Assembly: GCA_030849805.1 (NCBI GenBank) | Contig: JASANZ010002260.1 | Coordinates: 1 to 64,000, forward strand | Source of the DNA: Sergeia podlipaevii | Taxonomy: Eukaryota > Euglenozoa > Kinetoplastea > Trypanosomatida > Trypanosomatidae | Length of the DNA: 64,000 bases | Reading direction: 5' to 3' | Shown here: positions 51,090 to 60,661 of the stretch, piece after piece | Numbering within the stretch: the stretch's first letter is position 1 | How the letters are laid out: each line of letters starts with the position of its first letter | Translations under genes and position numbers: made by a program | The notes under the pieces: model-generated | Told to the model about the DNA's origin: nothing | The model's input: only the letters and a program-made list of their open reading frames with translations | Database searches by the model: none

Positions 51090-51743
51090 TCACTCATCCA
51101 TCTTCTTCGCTTCCATGCCCTTCGGGGGATCCGCATTTACGTTCCTGAAGCCCACATCCTTCCAGTTGGTAGACAGTACCGTACCTCCGCTCTCCGTGAA
51201 GGACTTGATCATCGCACGGCGCTGCTCGTCAGAACCGTTACCATAAATCTGCTTAAAGAGATCATTCAAGGCCTGGTCGCCCTCTGGCTTGGACTCCTCC
51301 TCTTCTTCAAGCTTGATGGAGCTCCAGTCTTTGCCCTTGCTGTTCGGATAAGACAGCTCCTTGGCGCTCGTGGGGAGGACACCGGCGGGTATGGAGTTCT
51401 TCCCATCTGGGAGAGAAGCAGTGAGTGGCACGTCAGCAGAGGCATTTCCCTCTAGTGTTGGCCACTGATACGCCGCTGCTTTCTTCACTGACACCTCCAC
51501 CTTCATGGGGCGGATGCTGATAACCGGGCTGTCTGCGGTGAGAGTAGCATAGAATGAGTCCACGCCGTGGTTGTACTCGCGGCCCTGATCATCGAGCTTG
51601 ATGCTAACCTCCAAAGAAGTCTCCGTTTTGGACACCTGGACGTCGGTCTCCTGTCGATTCTTGACGTAGTAGGTGAAGGTAATGGAGTCCAACGTCTGGA
51701 ACCACTCCATGCGCACCTGACCAGTGAACGTCTCAGTGGGCAT
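51090..51743 (-). CDS. SGT1: SGT1-type co-chaperone (CS + SGS domains, no TPR)
   Basis: A protein of 217 residues. Residues 1 to about 98 form a CS (p23-like) domain starting at VRMEWFQT and ending at a KKAAAYQWPTL word. Residues about 120-217 match the SGS domain: YPNSKGKDW, EGDQALNDLFKQIYGNGSDE and ESGGTVLSTNWKDVG are near-diagnostic of SGT1. SGT1 bridges HSP90 to clients such as kinetochore, SCF ubiquitin-ligase and LRR proteins. The N-terminal TPR domain of yeast, plant and animal SGT1 is absent, and the start codon lies directly at the CS domain, so dimerisation or Skp1 binding through TPR cannot occur. The ATG at 51743 follows a pyrimidine/purine-rich leader. Purine-rich 3' UTR follows the stop. 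Confidence 0.93.
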   Translation of the reverse strand: MPTETFTGQVRMEWFQTLDSITFTYYVKNRQETDVQVSKTETSLEVSIKLDDQGREYNHGVDSFYATLTADSPVISIRPMKVEVSVKKAAAYQWPTLEGNASADVPLTASLPDGKNSIPAGVLPTSAKELSYPNSKGKDWSSIKLEEEEESKPEGDQALNDLFKQIYGNGSDEQRRAMIKSFTESGGTVLSTNWKDVGFRNVNADPPKGMEAKKMDE

Positions 51744-52354
51744 TTTTTTTTATCGTGTGTGTGTTTTTTTTTTTTGTGAAGAGAAAACTGCAGAAGCAGA
51801 GTAATTATAATAACAATAAGGAAAAAAAAAATGGTATGTAGAACTACGTCTAGCGCAACTACACCCCTCTCTATATATACTTTCAGCTGTTTGCTAAAAA
51901 GACAATTAATAACAATAAAGTGGACAGACAACTTGAGCCCTAAAGGTTCCTATAAAGGCTGGGCCACACGTTCCTACAGATTAATGTATAAGTGTATATA
52001 ATAGAGCAGTGTTATTTGGAGAAAGTGGGAAAAAGAAAAAGAAGAGATAGAGAGAGAGAGAGAGGGAGGTTCTTGTAGAAGAAAAAGTTTGAGTAGCAGC
52101 GCGTGTTGCAATACTCAACGTGGACAAAAGAAAAAAAAAAGAAATGGACACTCCTCAATGCCGAGAGAAAAAAAAAAATGGAGTGGGCATCTCGCAGCTA
52201 CACGTGCAAGGAAAGCAAAGTATGGAATCTACACAAGTAGAATATGCATGTATGTATTTTTTTTTCAGAAATGATTAAATGAAAAAAAACAAGAGATTAC
52301 TCAATAGTTTTAAAGAAAGCGTAGCAAATGGCACTCCCTCTCTCTCCGACTACT
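51744..52354. other. Intergenic region
   Basis: No gene seen. (GT)n just upstream of SGT1, A-rich tracts, and (AG)n at about 52046-52070 that reads as a pyrimidine tract on the - strand. Confidence 0.6.
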
Positions 52355-52870
52355 TTAGTTCTTAGCGAACTTCTTGCCCATCTTATCGGCGGAAGTCTTG
52401 GAGACAACCTCGAGGACGTTGTAGCGGATGGTCTTGCTCAGGGGGCGGCACTGACCAATGATGACTTCATCACCCTTCTTGGGGTCGAAGGCGGGGCTGC
52501 AGTGCACAGCGAGAGACTTGTGGCGCTTCTGGTAACGCTGGTACTTCTTGATGAAGTGAAGGTAGTTACGGCGGATAACAATGGTGCGCTTCATCTTGGT
52601 GGAGTGCACGATGCCACGCAGAATGCGACCGCGGATGACCACGTTGCTGGTGAAGGGGCACTTGCGGTCAATGTACTTGCCGTTGAGGGCGAGCTTGGGG
52701 GTCTTGAAGCCGAGACCGACCTTCTTGGAGTAGCGGATGTGGCCAGAGGAGTTGAGGTGCTTCTTGTTGGGGCGGTGCATGTTCTCGTTCACAGCAGTCT
52801 GGCGCTGGTACGCCTTCTCGTGCTGGATGGTGGCATCCACGGTGTGGGAGCGGAAGTACTGGGAGGACAT
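52355..52870 (-). CDS. RPS11: 40S ribosomal protein uS17 (S11)
   Basis: A protein of 171 residues, slightly longer than mammalian S11 (158) through N- and C-terminal extensions. Family blocks are intact: VGLGFKTPKLAL, KCPFTSNVVIRGRILRGIV, MKRTIVIRRNYLHFIKKY, RHKSLAVHCSP and GQCRPLSKTIRYNVLEVV. It is a primary binder of helix regions of 18S rRNA in the small-subunit body. The ATG at 52870 starts MSSQYFRS; the in-frame codons further upstream cross a poly-U/(CU)n tract and are removed by trans-splicing. Because its ends fit the family, it is a good internal check that this genome uses the standard code. Confidence 0.97.
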   Translation of the reverse strand: MSSQYFRSHTVDATIQHEKAYQRQTAVNENMHRPNKKHLNSSGHIRYSKKVGLGFKTPKLALNGKYIDRKCPFTSNVVIRGRILRGIVHSTKMKRTIVIRRNYLHFIKKYQRYQKRHKSLAVHCSPAFDPKKGDEVIIGQCRPLSKTIRYNVLEVVSKTSADKMGKKFAKN

Positions 52871-52889
52871 TTTTGCTTTCTTTCTGATT

Positions 52890-52970
52890 GAGTCCTTTAT
52901 GGTATAAAGAGTGTTAAAGAGAAATTGCCGTAAAACAAAAAAAAAAATAGGGAGAGAGAGAGAGAGGAAC
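52890..52970 (-). promoter_or_regulatory. Predicted trans-splice acceptor of the uS17 gene
   Basis: (GA)n and poly-A on the + strand at about 52937-52965 form a long pyrimidine tract on the transcribed strand. The first AG in a suitable position is at about 52896-52895, 25 bases before the ATG. Confidence 0.45.
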
Positions 52971-53936
52971 AACAAAGCGCAATCAAGTGTAGAAAGAGGG
53001 AGGAAAAAAAGGAGTACGTTTTACATAAATAGGGCCGTGTGCAGTTTGTCATGAAGTGATATCGCAACACGCATGTACGCTTGTGTGTCCTACGTATGTT
53101 ATATTGTTAAATAACTCTTTTCTTCTAATTGTAGAGCATAAAATAAAAATTTCAAGGTCGAAAAAAAAAAAGTAAAGGTGCATTGAAAGATGAGCAACTG
53201 ATAAATAAAAAAAGTTTTTAAAAAGTCCATTCTGCAAACTTCTCACCCTCATAAAATCCCTAGCATATATTCAAGAGAGGTAAGATAAAAAAAAACGCAT
53301 AAAGATGAATTGCAAGTACATCACACACATGACAACAATAAGAGAAAAAAAAAAAAAATGTATTCTTGCATATCCACTAGTTCGTAGTGGGAGGCACACA
53401 AGGTCATTTCTTTCTCCCTCCTTTCTTTTCCATCTATACAACTCTAAAAATCCACCACAATCCTAAAAAAAAAAAAAATGAGAAAGATAGAGGAGGGCTC
53501 AGCAGAGACGCTCATACTCACAATTGACAGCTTCAATACAAGCTACCCTCCTCTCTCCGCGCGCAGTCATAAGTTAACTTCATCAGTTCCTGTTTTTCTG
53601 CTTTTATTAAAACAATAGCGGAACACACACACACACACTAAAAAAAAAAAAAAGAGAAGGAAGAGAAGAAAAAGTGATCGGCCTAAAAGTCTACTGAAGT
53701 AATTGGCGGAAATGACACTTTCAAAACAAAGGAAAAAAAGTATTGAGAGAATCTTTTCTTGCCCTCCATTTTTCTAACTATTCTTCTTCTTTCGTTCTTT
53801 GTTTCTAGCCAGCAGTAAAACGCAGAAATAAAAGCCTCTCTCCCATCTATATCTATATATGTGTGTATCTATTTACAAGGTCTGGTGATGGTGTCCCTTC
53901 TACACAATGCTACTACAGAAAAAGGGTGATAAGTGA
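52971..53936. other. Intergenic region, about 1 kb
   Basis: No gene seen. A-rich tracts, (CA)n at about 53624-53638, (TA)n near 53850. Holds the 3' UTR of the four-pass membrane protein gene and the leader of the uS17 gene. Confidence 0.6.
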
Positions 53937-55187
53937 TCAGGGAGTTCTATTTGTCCCCGCACTTTCATAGTTCACCGTATGACTGTTGACTGTCATGGGA
54001 GTCTGTGGGGAACCAACGTATCTTGGCTCTTGCCCGGAAGGCATCTGAGGTGTCGTCGGCAATCGTCCGCCGTTCGCAGCGGCCACCACACTTGCTGGAA
54101 CGATGCGCTTGCGGGGCATACCACCCTGCGGAGGCACTGGCATGCCACCTGGTGGAGGTTGCACGTACCGTGGTCCCTGAGATGTCATCACCATCGCCGG
54201 ACCTTGGTCTCGCTGTGAGTATTGAGCAGGCATCATCATCATACCGGGGGGATGGCCCTGTTGCGGGTATGGATACTGATAGTACATGTTGCCATCGGGT
54301 CCCATCACAGGGACTGGTGCCATCATCACCATAGGTATTGGCATGCCCGACTGCATACCTCCGCCTTTGCTGGTCCTGTAGTCCGCCGTCTTCAGCAATT
54401 GCATACGTGCGTGAGCCCGCTTGGCTTCCTCAATAAACGCACGAGACTTCTCTCGCTCCACTTTACGAGCGCGAACCCACTCCTTGTATTCTTGAATCTC
54501 AGTTGCTGTCATGATGCCGTACTTGGGCAACGAGTTCCAGAGGTAAACAGAAAGTCCTATGATGTACAGAAGGTAACCCACTGCGCTGAAAACCCACAGA
54601 GAAACAATCGGCATGTAAGGGAGGTAAATGTTGTCGAGCACACCGCAGTGCGAGAGATAGTCCCTGAGTAGGTGAGATGATGGTTCTGCTGCGCTGGCAA
54701 TCTGTAGAACGTACGCCAGAAAGAGCAGCTCAGTCGCGGAGATGATATCTTTCCAAATGATGAAATTGCGAAACTTGAAAGCGTAAAAGTTGACCTCCAT
54801 CGCAACGCGGTTAAGCACACCTAGAAAAAGCGTTACGGCGCAAATAAAAATAGCTAAGCGCATCTGGATGGCGTTATCAACAAACACGTCGTTGATGGAG
54901 TTCTGTGTGAAAGTCATGGTGACATCGTTGAAGGCATAGATGTTGCGTGTTGTGGTGTAAGTGCAATTGGTGGTCTTATACTCCAAAATATCAGAGAGGT
55001 TAAACTTCTGCTGTACAAAAATAAAGCGGCTGAAGGTCCGCTTAGATGAAAGCGATGTCATGACTGTGTGGACTAGGAAACACACCATCTGCACGCACGT
55101 GGCTAAGTCGTTGATGGGGATCATATTTTTCTCTACTTTAAGGCGGCCCTTGAAAGGCCGCCGTTGCAAATCGCTCACGAGATGCAT
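53937..55187 (-). CDS. Four-pass membrane protein with Pro/Gly/Met-rich tail
   Basis: I do not recognise this family. The protein has 416 residues. Hydrophobic segments at about 26-46, 110-130, 147-168 and 191-217 give four probable transmembrane helices. The loop between the first two (about 47-109) is about 60 residues and has a potential N-glycosylation sequon at Asn74 (NCT), so it may face the lumen or outside. After the last helix, residues about 228-275 form a charged helix rich in Arg, Lys, Glu and Ala. Residues about 280-416 are Pro, Gly, Met and Gln-rich and repetitive, with PPGG- and PYPQQG-like words, probably cytosolic and disordered. The ATG at 55187 is chosen; the long upstream frame crosses microsatellites. 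Such architecture suggests a membrane adaptor; function unknown. Confidence 0.7.
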   Translation of the reverse strand: MHLVSDLQRRPFKGRLKVEKNMIPINDLATCVQMVCFLVHTVMTSLSSKRTFSRFIFVQQKFNLSDILEYKTTNCTYTTTRNIYAFNDVTMTFTQNSINDVFVDNAIQMRLAIFICAVTLFLGVLNRVAMEVNFYAFKFRNFIIWKDIISATELLFLAYVLQIASAAEPSSHLLRDYLSHCGVLDNIYLPYMPIVSLWVFSAVGYLLYIIGLSVYLWNSLPKYGIMTATEIQEYKEWVRARKVEREKSRAFIEEAKRAHARMQLLKTADYRTSKGGGMQSGMPIPMVMMAPVPVMGPDGNMYYQYPYPQQGHPPGMMMMPAQYSQRDQGPAMVMTSQGPRYVQPPPGGMPVPPQGGMPRKRIVPASVVAAANGGRLPTTPQMPSGQEPRYVGSPQTPMTVNSHTVNYESAGTNRTP

Positions 55188-56167
55188 GGCGCAATAAATA
55201 TATAAAGAGAGAGAAAGAAAGAAAGAAAAAGAACGCCCTGACTGACTTTCCACTCTCTTTTCTCGTGTATGTGTATGTGTTTGGGGGGGAGGTATATATT
55301 TAAAGGTATTTGTTACTTCTCCGCCCACTATAACTGAGGTTTGGGAAAGCCTACTGCTGCTGCTGTTGTTGTTGATGCTTTCTGAGCTAGTGTGGCGCTC
55401 AGCACTCAATAAATTACACAGAAAAAAAATTAGAGGGTAAAGAGAGAAAAGGTATACAAAAAAAAAATGAGTAAAGCAAAAAAAGAAGTCAGCTTTACAG
55501 GGGCATTGCTGGGTGCAAACCTGCACATGATGGTCGTGGTACCGTGCATGAATGCACACCTCCTTTTACTGTCATTCCGCCACGCGAGGCAGTAAAGGGT
55601 AAAAGAGAACGTACATAAGATGGTACATCGCATTGCCCAATTTTTGTATGTCATCTACTGTTTGTTTGTTTGTTTGTTTGTTTGCTTGTTGTTTCTTTAT
55701 TAGACGTCTGCAAAAGACATTAATTGCGCTGCCTCTCTCATTAGTAAATAGATATTGATTACACGGTATAAACTTACTACTACAGGAATAGACAAACCAA
55801 AAAAAAAAAACAAGCAAAACAGCGAGTAGAGTAATAGAAGTAAAATGCTGAAAGAAAAAAAAAAAGCAAAGAAGAGACGAGATTTTTTTTCTCTACTCTG
55901 TCCTCACTTTTCATATTCCTCTTCCCCTCCCCTCCGCTTCTTCTCTCTGTGCTATTGTCCATGATATCTTCCTTTTGCTACTAGTGGCTGCTTTTGTACC
56001 GTTGCTTGTTTGCTCTGTTGGTGATGTTTCTTCCTTTTCTTTTTCTTTTCTTTCTTATTCGTCGTGTTAAGATAAAAGTATTAAAAAGAAAAACAAGAAA
56101 AATACTCCTGCTCTCCACCTTCACTTCTTGTGTGCTGTTCTCCTTTCCCCTCGGAAATGAATTCCCA
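55188..56167. other. Intergenic region, about 1 kb
   Basis: No gene seen. Contains (AG)n upstream of the membrane-protein gene, a G7 run at 55283-55289, a (TTTG)n array at 55660-55685, and A- and T-rich tracts. Confidence 0.6.
55660..55685. repeat. (TTTG)n tetranucleotide array
   Basis: About six TTTG units in the gap between the BRX1 gene and the membrane-protein gene. Confidence 0.85.
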
Positions 56168-57148
56168 TCAATTCTTAAACACAAGATCCAGAGGGTCAAC
56201 AGCTGGTGCGGGATGCAGAGCCTTGTGCTTGTCGGACTTGTCCTTCACCACGGCGTTCATCTCTTGCTTCTCGAGGCGGCGCAGCTTGCGATCGCGGCGC
56301 TGCTCCGTGGGTGGCTTGGCAATGGCGCTCTTCCACAGCACGCTGCCCTTGCAGCAGCCGTTCAGAATAGCGACGGGTTCGAGAGTGAAGCGGGGGCCAA
56401 TCTCCATAAGGGACTGAGGCTCCGTCTGGGTGATCTGGTAGTTGCGGACCCAGATGTGATCATCAAGCCAGAGAAAGGACATGATACGATCCACGAAGGG
56501 CTTCGACTTGGGGTGATAACGGGGGGTATTAAAGGTCATGTGCAGGAGCGACTTTGCAACACGCAGGTGCGGGAGCACCTCAAACTCCCTATCAAAGTGA
56601 AGAAGAGGTCTACTGAACTTAAGACAATTGCCAGCCATACGAATCTCATCCGCGGTGTGAACGTTGGCCACCTGAAGCTTCATGCTGGGACCGTTAGGGG
56701 CCTGCGCTATCCACATGTAGCTCACGTCGTTGCGGTGTGGCTCCATAAACATAACGCTGTTGCACTGATGAAGTCCGCACAGCTCCACGAGGTCGTCGCC
56801 GAGCCTGTTAGTACGGCCCACCTTGGAGTGCTCGCGCGCATGGGGCATAAAGCCACGTAAATCCACGAGCAGATGGCGGTCCTTGCTGGACATGTTGCGG
56901 CCACCCAGCACGAGGCATTTCTGACGATTCGTCATTCGCTTGTCCGTCATGACGCGGCGCACGTTCACGTGGCCGACCATGCTCTCCTCTTCACGCTGCT
57001 CAAGCACGGCAGCAGCGTCTTCAACGTTGGTAGCCACATCCACGTCGGGGACCGCCTCTTGAGTGATCTCAGCTGGCGTCTCAGCAATCTTCTTTCCTTT
57101 GCCCTGAGACCTAGACCTCTTCTGGGCCTTGTTTATCTTCTTTACCAT
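56168..57148 (-). CDS. BRX1: Ribosome biogenesis protein Brx1
   Basis: A protein of 326 residues with a Brix domain at about 77-265. Diagnostic blocks: RNMSSKDRHLLVDLRGFMPH, NDVSYMWIAQAPNGPS, GNCLKFSRPLLHFD, TFNTPRYHPKSKPFVDRI and LVEIGPRFTL-like LMEIGPRFTL. Brx1 binds 25S/28S rRNA with Ebp2 in early nucleolar 60S precursors. The N-terminal 60 residues contain a basic KKINKAQKRSRSQGKGKK nucleolar-type signal followed by an acidic stretch. The C-terminus is basic. All domain blocks are present, so the gene is intact. Start is the ATG at 57148. Encoding two ribosome-related proteins (uS17, Brx1) within 5 kb is probably coincidental. Confidence 0.95.
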   Translation of the reverse strand: MVKKINKAQKRSRSQGKGKKIAETPAEITQEAVPDVDVATNVEDAAAVLEQREEESMVGHVNVRRVMTDKRMTNRQKCLVLGGRNMSSKDRHLLVDLRGFMPHAREHSKVGRTNRLGDDLVELCGLHQCNSVMFMEPHRNDVSYMWIAQAPNGPSMKLQVANVHTADEIRMAGNCLKFSRPLLHFDREFEVLPHLRVAKSLLHMTFNTPRYHPKSKPFVDRIMSFLWLDDHIWVRNYQITQTEPQSLMEIGPRFTLEPVAILNGCCKGSVLWKSAIAKPPTEQRRDRKLRRLEKQEMNAVVKDKSDKHKALHPAPAVDPLDLVFKN

Positions 57149-57983
57149 TATGATAGTAGACTCTGGCGGTGTATATTGTTGTGTAATAAGTTGTTCTACA
57201 GTCTGGAGGACCTAATATTTCCTTCTTCTTTTTTTTTCCTATTTACTCGCATATGCGTGCATTTATAATGCAAATATAAATATAAATATATAAATATATG
57301 AATATATGAATATATAAACAAGAAAAAAAAAAAAAGAGGAGATAAACAACAAAGAATAGACAAATATGAAAGCATGTACGCAGCAAGAGTCATGAGAGTG
57401 CCACTCTCCACAGAGACCCCATAAAAAAATGCTATGGCATGGCACTTCAAGAAAGATATAAAAAAAATAAAATGAAAATAAAAAGAATGAGCAAGAAGCA
57501 GCAGGCATTGCTTGCGCCAGCCTTGCATTTCAACGTCAGTTCTGCAGCGTTCTCAAAAAAAAAAGTGTTGTTGCTTTTCCAGATACAAGGCGATTGCTCC
57601 TGTAAAATCCCTGTAAAGAGACTTAGCAGAATACAAAAGGATGAATACATAAAAATCTAAGAAAGAAAAAGGGGGCAAGTAGCCAATAGTAAATAATGAA
57701 GATATAATGCTTAAAAAAAAAAAAACGTTGTTGTTGTTGTTGATGTTGTTATCACATAAAGACTAGTGAAGAATAAACTGTGAATGATAAATTTAAAAAA
57801 AAAACAATAGCACATTTATTTATTTCAGTTTTCCCTTTCCTCCATGTTTCGATGAAAAAAAAAATAGGGGGACTGTGTTCGTCTGCCTATTGCTCTTGCC
57901 AAGAAGAACAAGAACAAAAAAAAAAAAAACTCGCTACAACATGTCCATTCGTTCTCCTCCTCCGTCTCGTACAGGCGCGCGTG
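57149..57983. other. Intergenic region
   Basis: No gene seen. An imperfect (AAATAT)n/(GAATATAT)n array at about 57268-57320, a (GTT)n array near 57727-57750, and poly-A runs. Confidence 0.6.
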
Positions 57984-59999
57984 CTACTTCCTCTCGGGGT
58001 TTGGTAGAAAGCGAGAAAAAAAGCTCTGCGGCTTACGCAGTTCAAGCGGTGGTGGTAATGGTGGAGGCAGATGCCCCATCAAGTCGTCGGGACTCCTCTG
58101 CAGGTCGCGCATGGGGGCGTGCGTACTAGTAGGTGGTGCCATCACAGGGACAGCAGGAGTGGGTAATGGTGCACAGGTAGCAGGACTCGCACCGCTCACG
58201 TATGGATGCAAGACGTGATGGCCCTCTACGTACCTCAGACAGTACCCTGAAACGGGGAAAACGATCTTCAGCCATGAGTACGGGGCGGATGGGGGCATGG
58301 TTGAAGGTGCACGTGACAACAGTGAGCCGCATTCTGACATGTCTCTCCTGTGAAGTACTGCCATCGGGTCGCGACTGCTGCCATGGCGACTGTCTTCAGT
58401 AGAGATGCCAGTTGCAGCGGTTGCTGCTGCGGTGCCTTCATGGCGACCGGGGGTGCCCATCATCTCAGACTCCTGGCGGCAGTGCAGGAGCGAAGAATTG
58501 ATTGGCGTTCCTGATGGCTCACTTGGACGTGCTGGTGACGGCGATGGGGTGGATCTGGCGGGCATCGTCGTGCCCTTGCGGTTGCCCTGCGGCGGATCCC
58601 ACGGTGGTGGCGGCGAGGAGAACTGACGTGCCTGCAAGAAGGAAGCCGGAAGTGCCTCAGCTGTTCTAGTACCGAGCTGACTGTCAATGGTGGAAGAAAA
58701 GTTGCTGCTGCTGATAGGCATGTGTGTCGTGCCACATGGAAACGAGCTGGAGCTGAAGCAGGTGGCGGTGGCGGACGTTGCGCAGGGCAAGCCCAGAATC
58801 TCGCATTCGACCATAATAGTGTCAGTGTAATGAAGCACGTGCGCTATGAGGGCTTCGGGAGTCTCCTCAGGGCGTGAGTAGACACGTACATTTGTGTGAG
58901 GCCTGCACACACTCATGCGCTGATACTGAGGAACTCTATGCCGATCTTGCCGCTGCTGCTGGGTCGCACGACTATGATGATAGTGGGACGACGTAGCAGC
59001 AGCATCCAGAGGAGAGCAGTGATGATGAATGCACAAGATACCGTCGGGAAGATCAGTCGGTGTGCCAGGCAGCATCCCCTTCATCGTCTCAAGCGCTTCT
59101 GCCGCAAAGGGTCTCTCCGCTGGGTTAAGTCTGAGCATATCAAGCGTCACTTGGATGAGAGCGCTGATCTCACGAGTGAGCTTGATGTGCTCGAGGTCTT
59201 TCGCCGCGATGGACGCTTTACCCTTAATGGTATTGTGATATACCTCCTTGCATGTCGCCCCAGGAAATGCAAGAGAGCCTGTAAGAAGAAAGTGAAACAC
59301 GCAGCCAAGACTCCACACATCACGTGCAAACGGTTCAACTGCGCCGTACGCAGTGTGACACTCAGGAGCCATGTAAAAGGGGGTGCCCATGTTGCATATT
59401 TGATCCTTGAACTCATTTGCGAGAGTACTAAGGCCAAAGTCGGAAAGTTTGACCTCCGGCGTGCAGCTGTCACGTCCTTGTGGGCACAGGCGAACTAGAA
59501 AGTTCTCCGGCTTGATGTCGCGGTGCACCACGTTGTGTGCGTGCGTCTCCACGAGGGCCTCAAGGCAAGCAGTGAAGATACTCTGCAGCTGTCCTGGTGG
59601 ATAGACAAAGTGACGTACGTGCTTGGCGTAGTGCTCCAAACTCATATCCATGTATTCCAGCGGAATGCAGATGGCCCTCCGCCTAGGACTGAACCATGGA
59701 GTGTAGATGTGCACCACGTGATGTCCGCGGGCCTTGGTACATAAGTGCACCTCCCGCGAAGCTGTAGTGATCACAGACACCGTGTGAGAGCTATAGATAG
59801 AAGGATCGGGAAGCTGGATCTGCTTAAGTGCAACGCGGCGCCATAGCCCGTTCTCAAGCTCCTGATACGCAAGTAGAACTGTGCCAAAGCTTCCCATGCC
59901 CAGCGTCCGCTCCCCCAGCATGTAATGTCCAGGCTTGTCCTCTTCTGGGATCAGTCCAGCGTCGTGGAGCGCAGAGTAGATCCTTGGATGAATCGACAT
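57984..59999 (-). CDS. Serine/threonine protein kinase with long Ser/Pro/His-rich tail
   Basis: A protein of 671 residues. The kinase domain spans about 27-310 with all key residues: glycine loop GMGSFGTV at 34-41, VALK with Lys59, catalytic HRDIKPEN with Asp161, metal-binding DFG at 187-189, GTPFYMAPE ending at 213, and DVWSLG. It should be active. The chain after 311 is Ser, Pro, Thr and His-rich with no recognised domain. The activation loop (ANEFKDQICNMGTP) lacks an obvious Ser/Thr cluster apart from the Thr of GTP. I cannot place it confidently in NEK, STE or CAMK groups by eye. Start is the ATG at 59999. No membrane segment. Confidence 0.9.
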   Translation of the reverse strand: MSIHPRIYSALHDAGLIPEEDKPGHYMLGERTLGMGSFGTVLLAYQELENGLWRRVALKQIQLPDPSIYSSHTVSVITTASREVHLCTKARGHHVVHIYTPWFSPRRRAICIPLEYMDMSLEHYAKHVRHFVYPPGQLQSIFTACLEALVETHAHNVVHRDIKPENFLVRLCPQGRDSCTPEVKLSDFGLSTLANEFKDQICNMGTPFYMAPECHTAYGAVEPFARDVWSLGCVFHFLLTGSLAFPGATCKEVYHNTIKGKASIAAKDLEHIKLTREISALIQVTLDMLRLNPAERPFAAEALETMKGMLPGTPTDLPDGILCIHHHCSPLDAAATSSHYHHSRATQQQRQDRHRVPQYQRMSVCRPHTNVRVYSRPEETPEALIAHVLHYTDTIMVECEILGLPCATSATATCFSSSSFPCGTTHMPISSSNFSSTIDSQLGTRTAEALPASFLQARQFSSPPPPWDPPQGNRKGTTMPARSTPSPSPARPSEPSGTPINSSLLHCRQESEMMGTPGRHEGTAAATAATGISTEDSRHGSSRDPMAVLHRRDMSECGSLLSRAPSTMPPSAPYSWLKIVFPVSGYCLRYVEGHHVLHPYVSGASPATCAPLPTPAVPVMAPPTSTHAPMRDLQRSPDDLMGHLPPPLPPPLELRKPQSFFSRFLPNPERK

Positions 60000-60661
60000 G
60001 TTCTCTTTTTTCTTTCCTGTTCGGCCACAAAAAAAAAGGGAGGAAAAGAAAAACAGAAAAAAATCTAGTAAAGATGAGATGAGTAAAATTTTTTAAAAAA
60101 AAGTAAAAGAAAAAACGCACACAGAAAAGGAGAATTTATATATACAAAAAAAAATACACGTATGTTGGCGTTCCTGGAAAATGAACACAAATGCCTCCTT
60201 TAGAGGAAAGAAAAGAAAAGAGTGAACTTCTTTGGCTGTTCCTTGAGTGTGATATGGCTAAGTGAAGAGAGAAAAGAAGTGCTCTAGGTCACTGGCTATA
60301 TGTCAATTATCTTTTAAGTTCATTTCATTTTTTTTATTATTTTCACAATATGTCATCAGCAGCAAGATAAAAAAAAAAAAAAAATGAAAAAAATGGCAAT
60401 AATGATGAAAAAAGAAATTAAAAAATACTCAATGCAATAGTTCCATGGCAGAAAAAAAAAAAAGAACGAGTTCTTCCGCTTTCTGTGTTAACACATGTAT
60501 GTGTGTAGGTAGTGATTGTGTTTTTGTTGTTGTTGGTTTTTTTTTTGATTTTCTATTTGATCTAATGCACACAATATGTGTTAAACATATAAGAAGAAAA
60601 TAAACTGCTTGTCACATATCTCTACTGCTCTCCATTCCATCCTCACATGCGCCGCCTCTTT
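60000..60661. other. Intergenic region
   Basis: No gene seen. Poly-A-rich with (GTT)n near 60520-60535; presumed 3' UTR of separase and pyrimidine tracts (on the - strand) for the kinase gene. Confidence 0.6.

Noticed and set aside
52871..52975. 35-residue N-terminal extension of uS17
   Set aside because: It crosses the pyrimidine tract; the family N-terminus fits the ATG at 52870.
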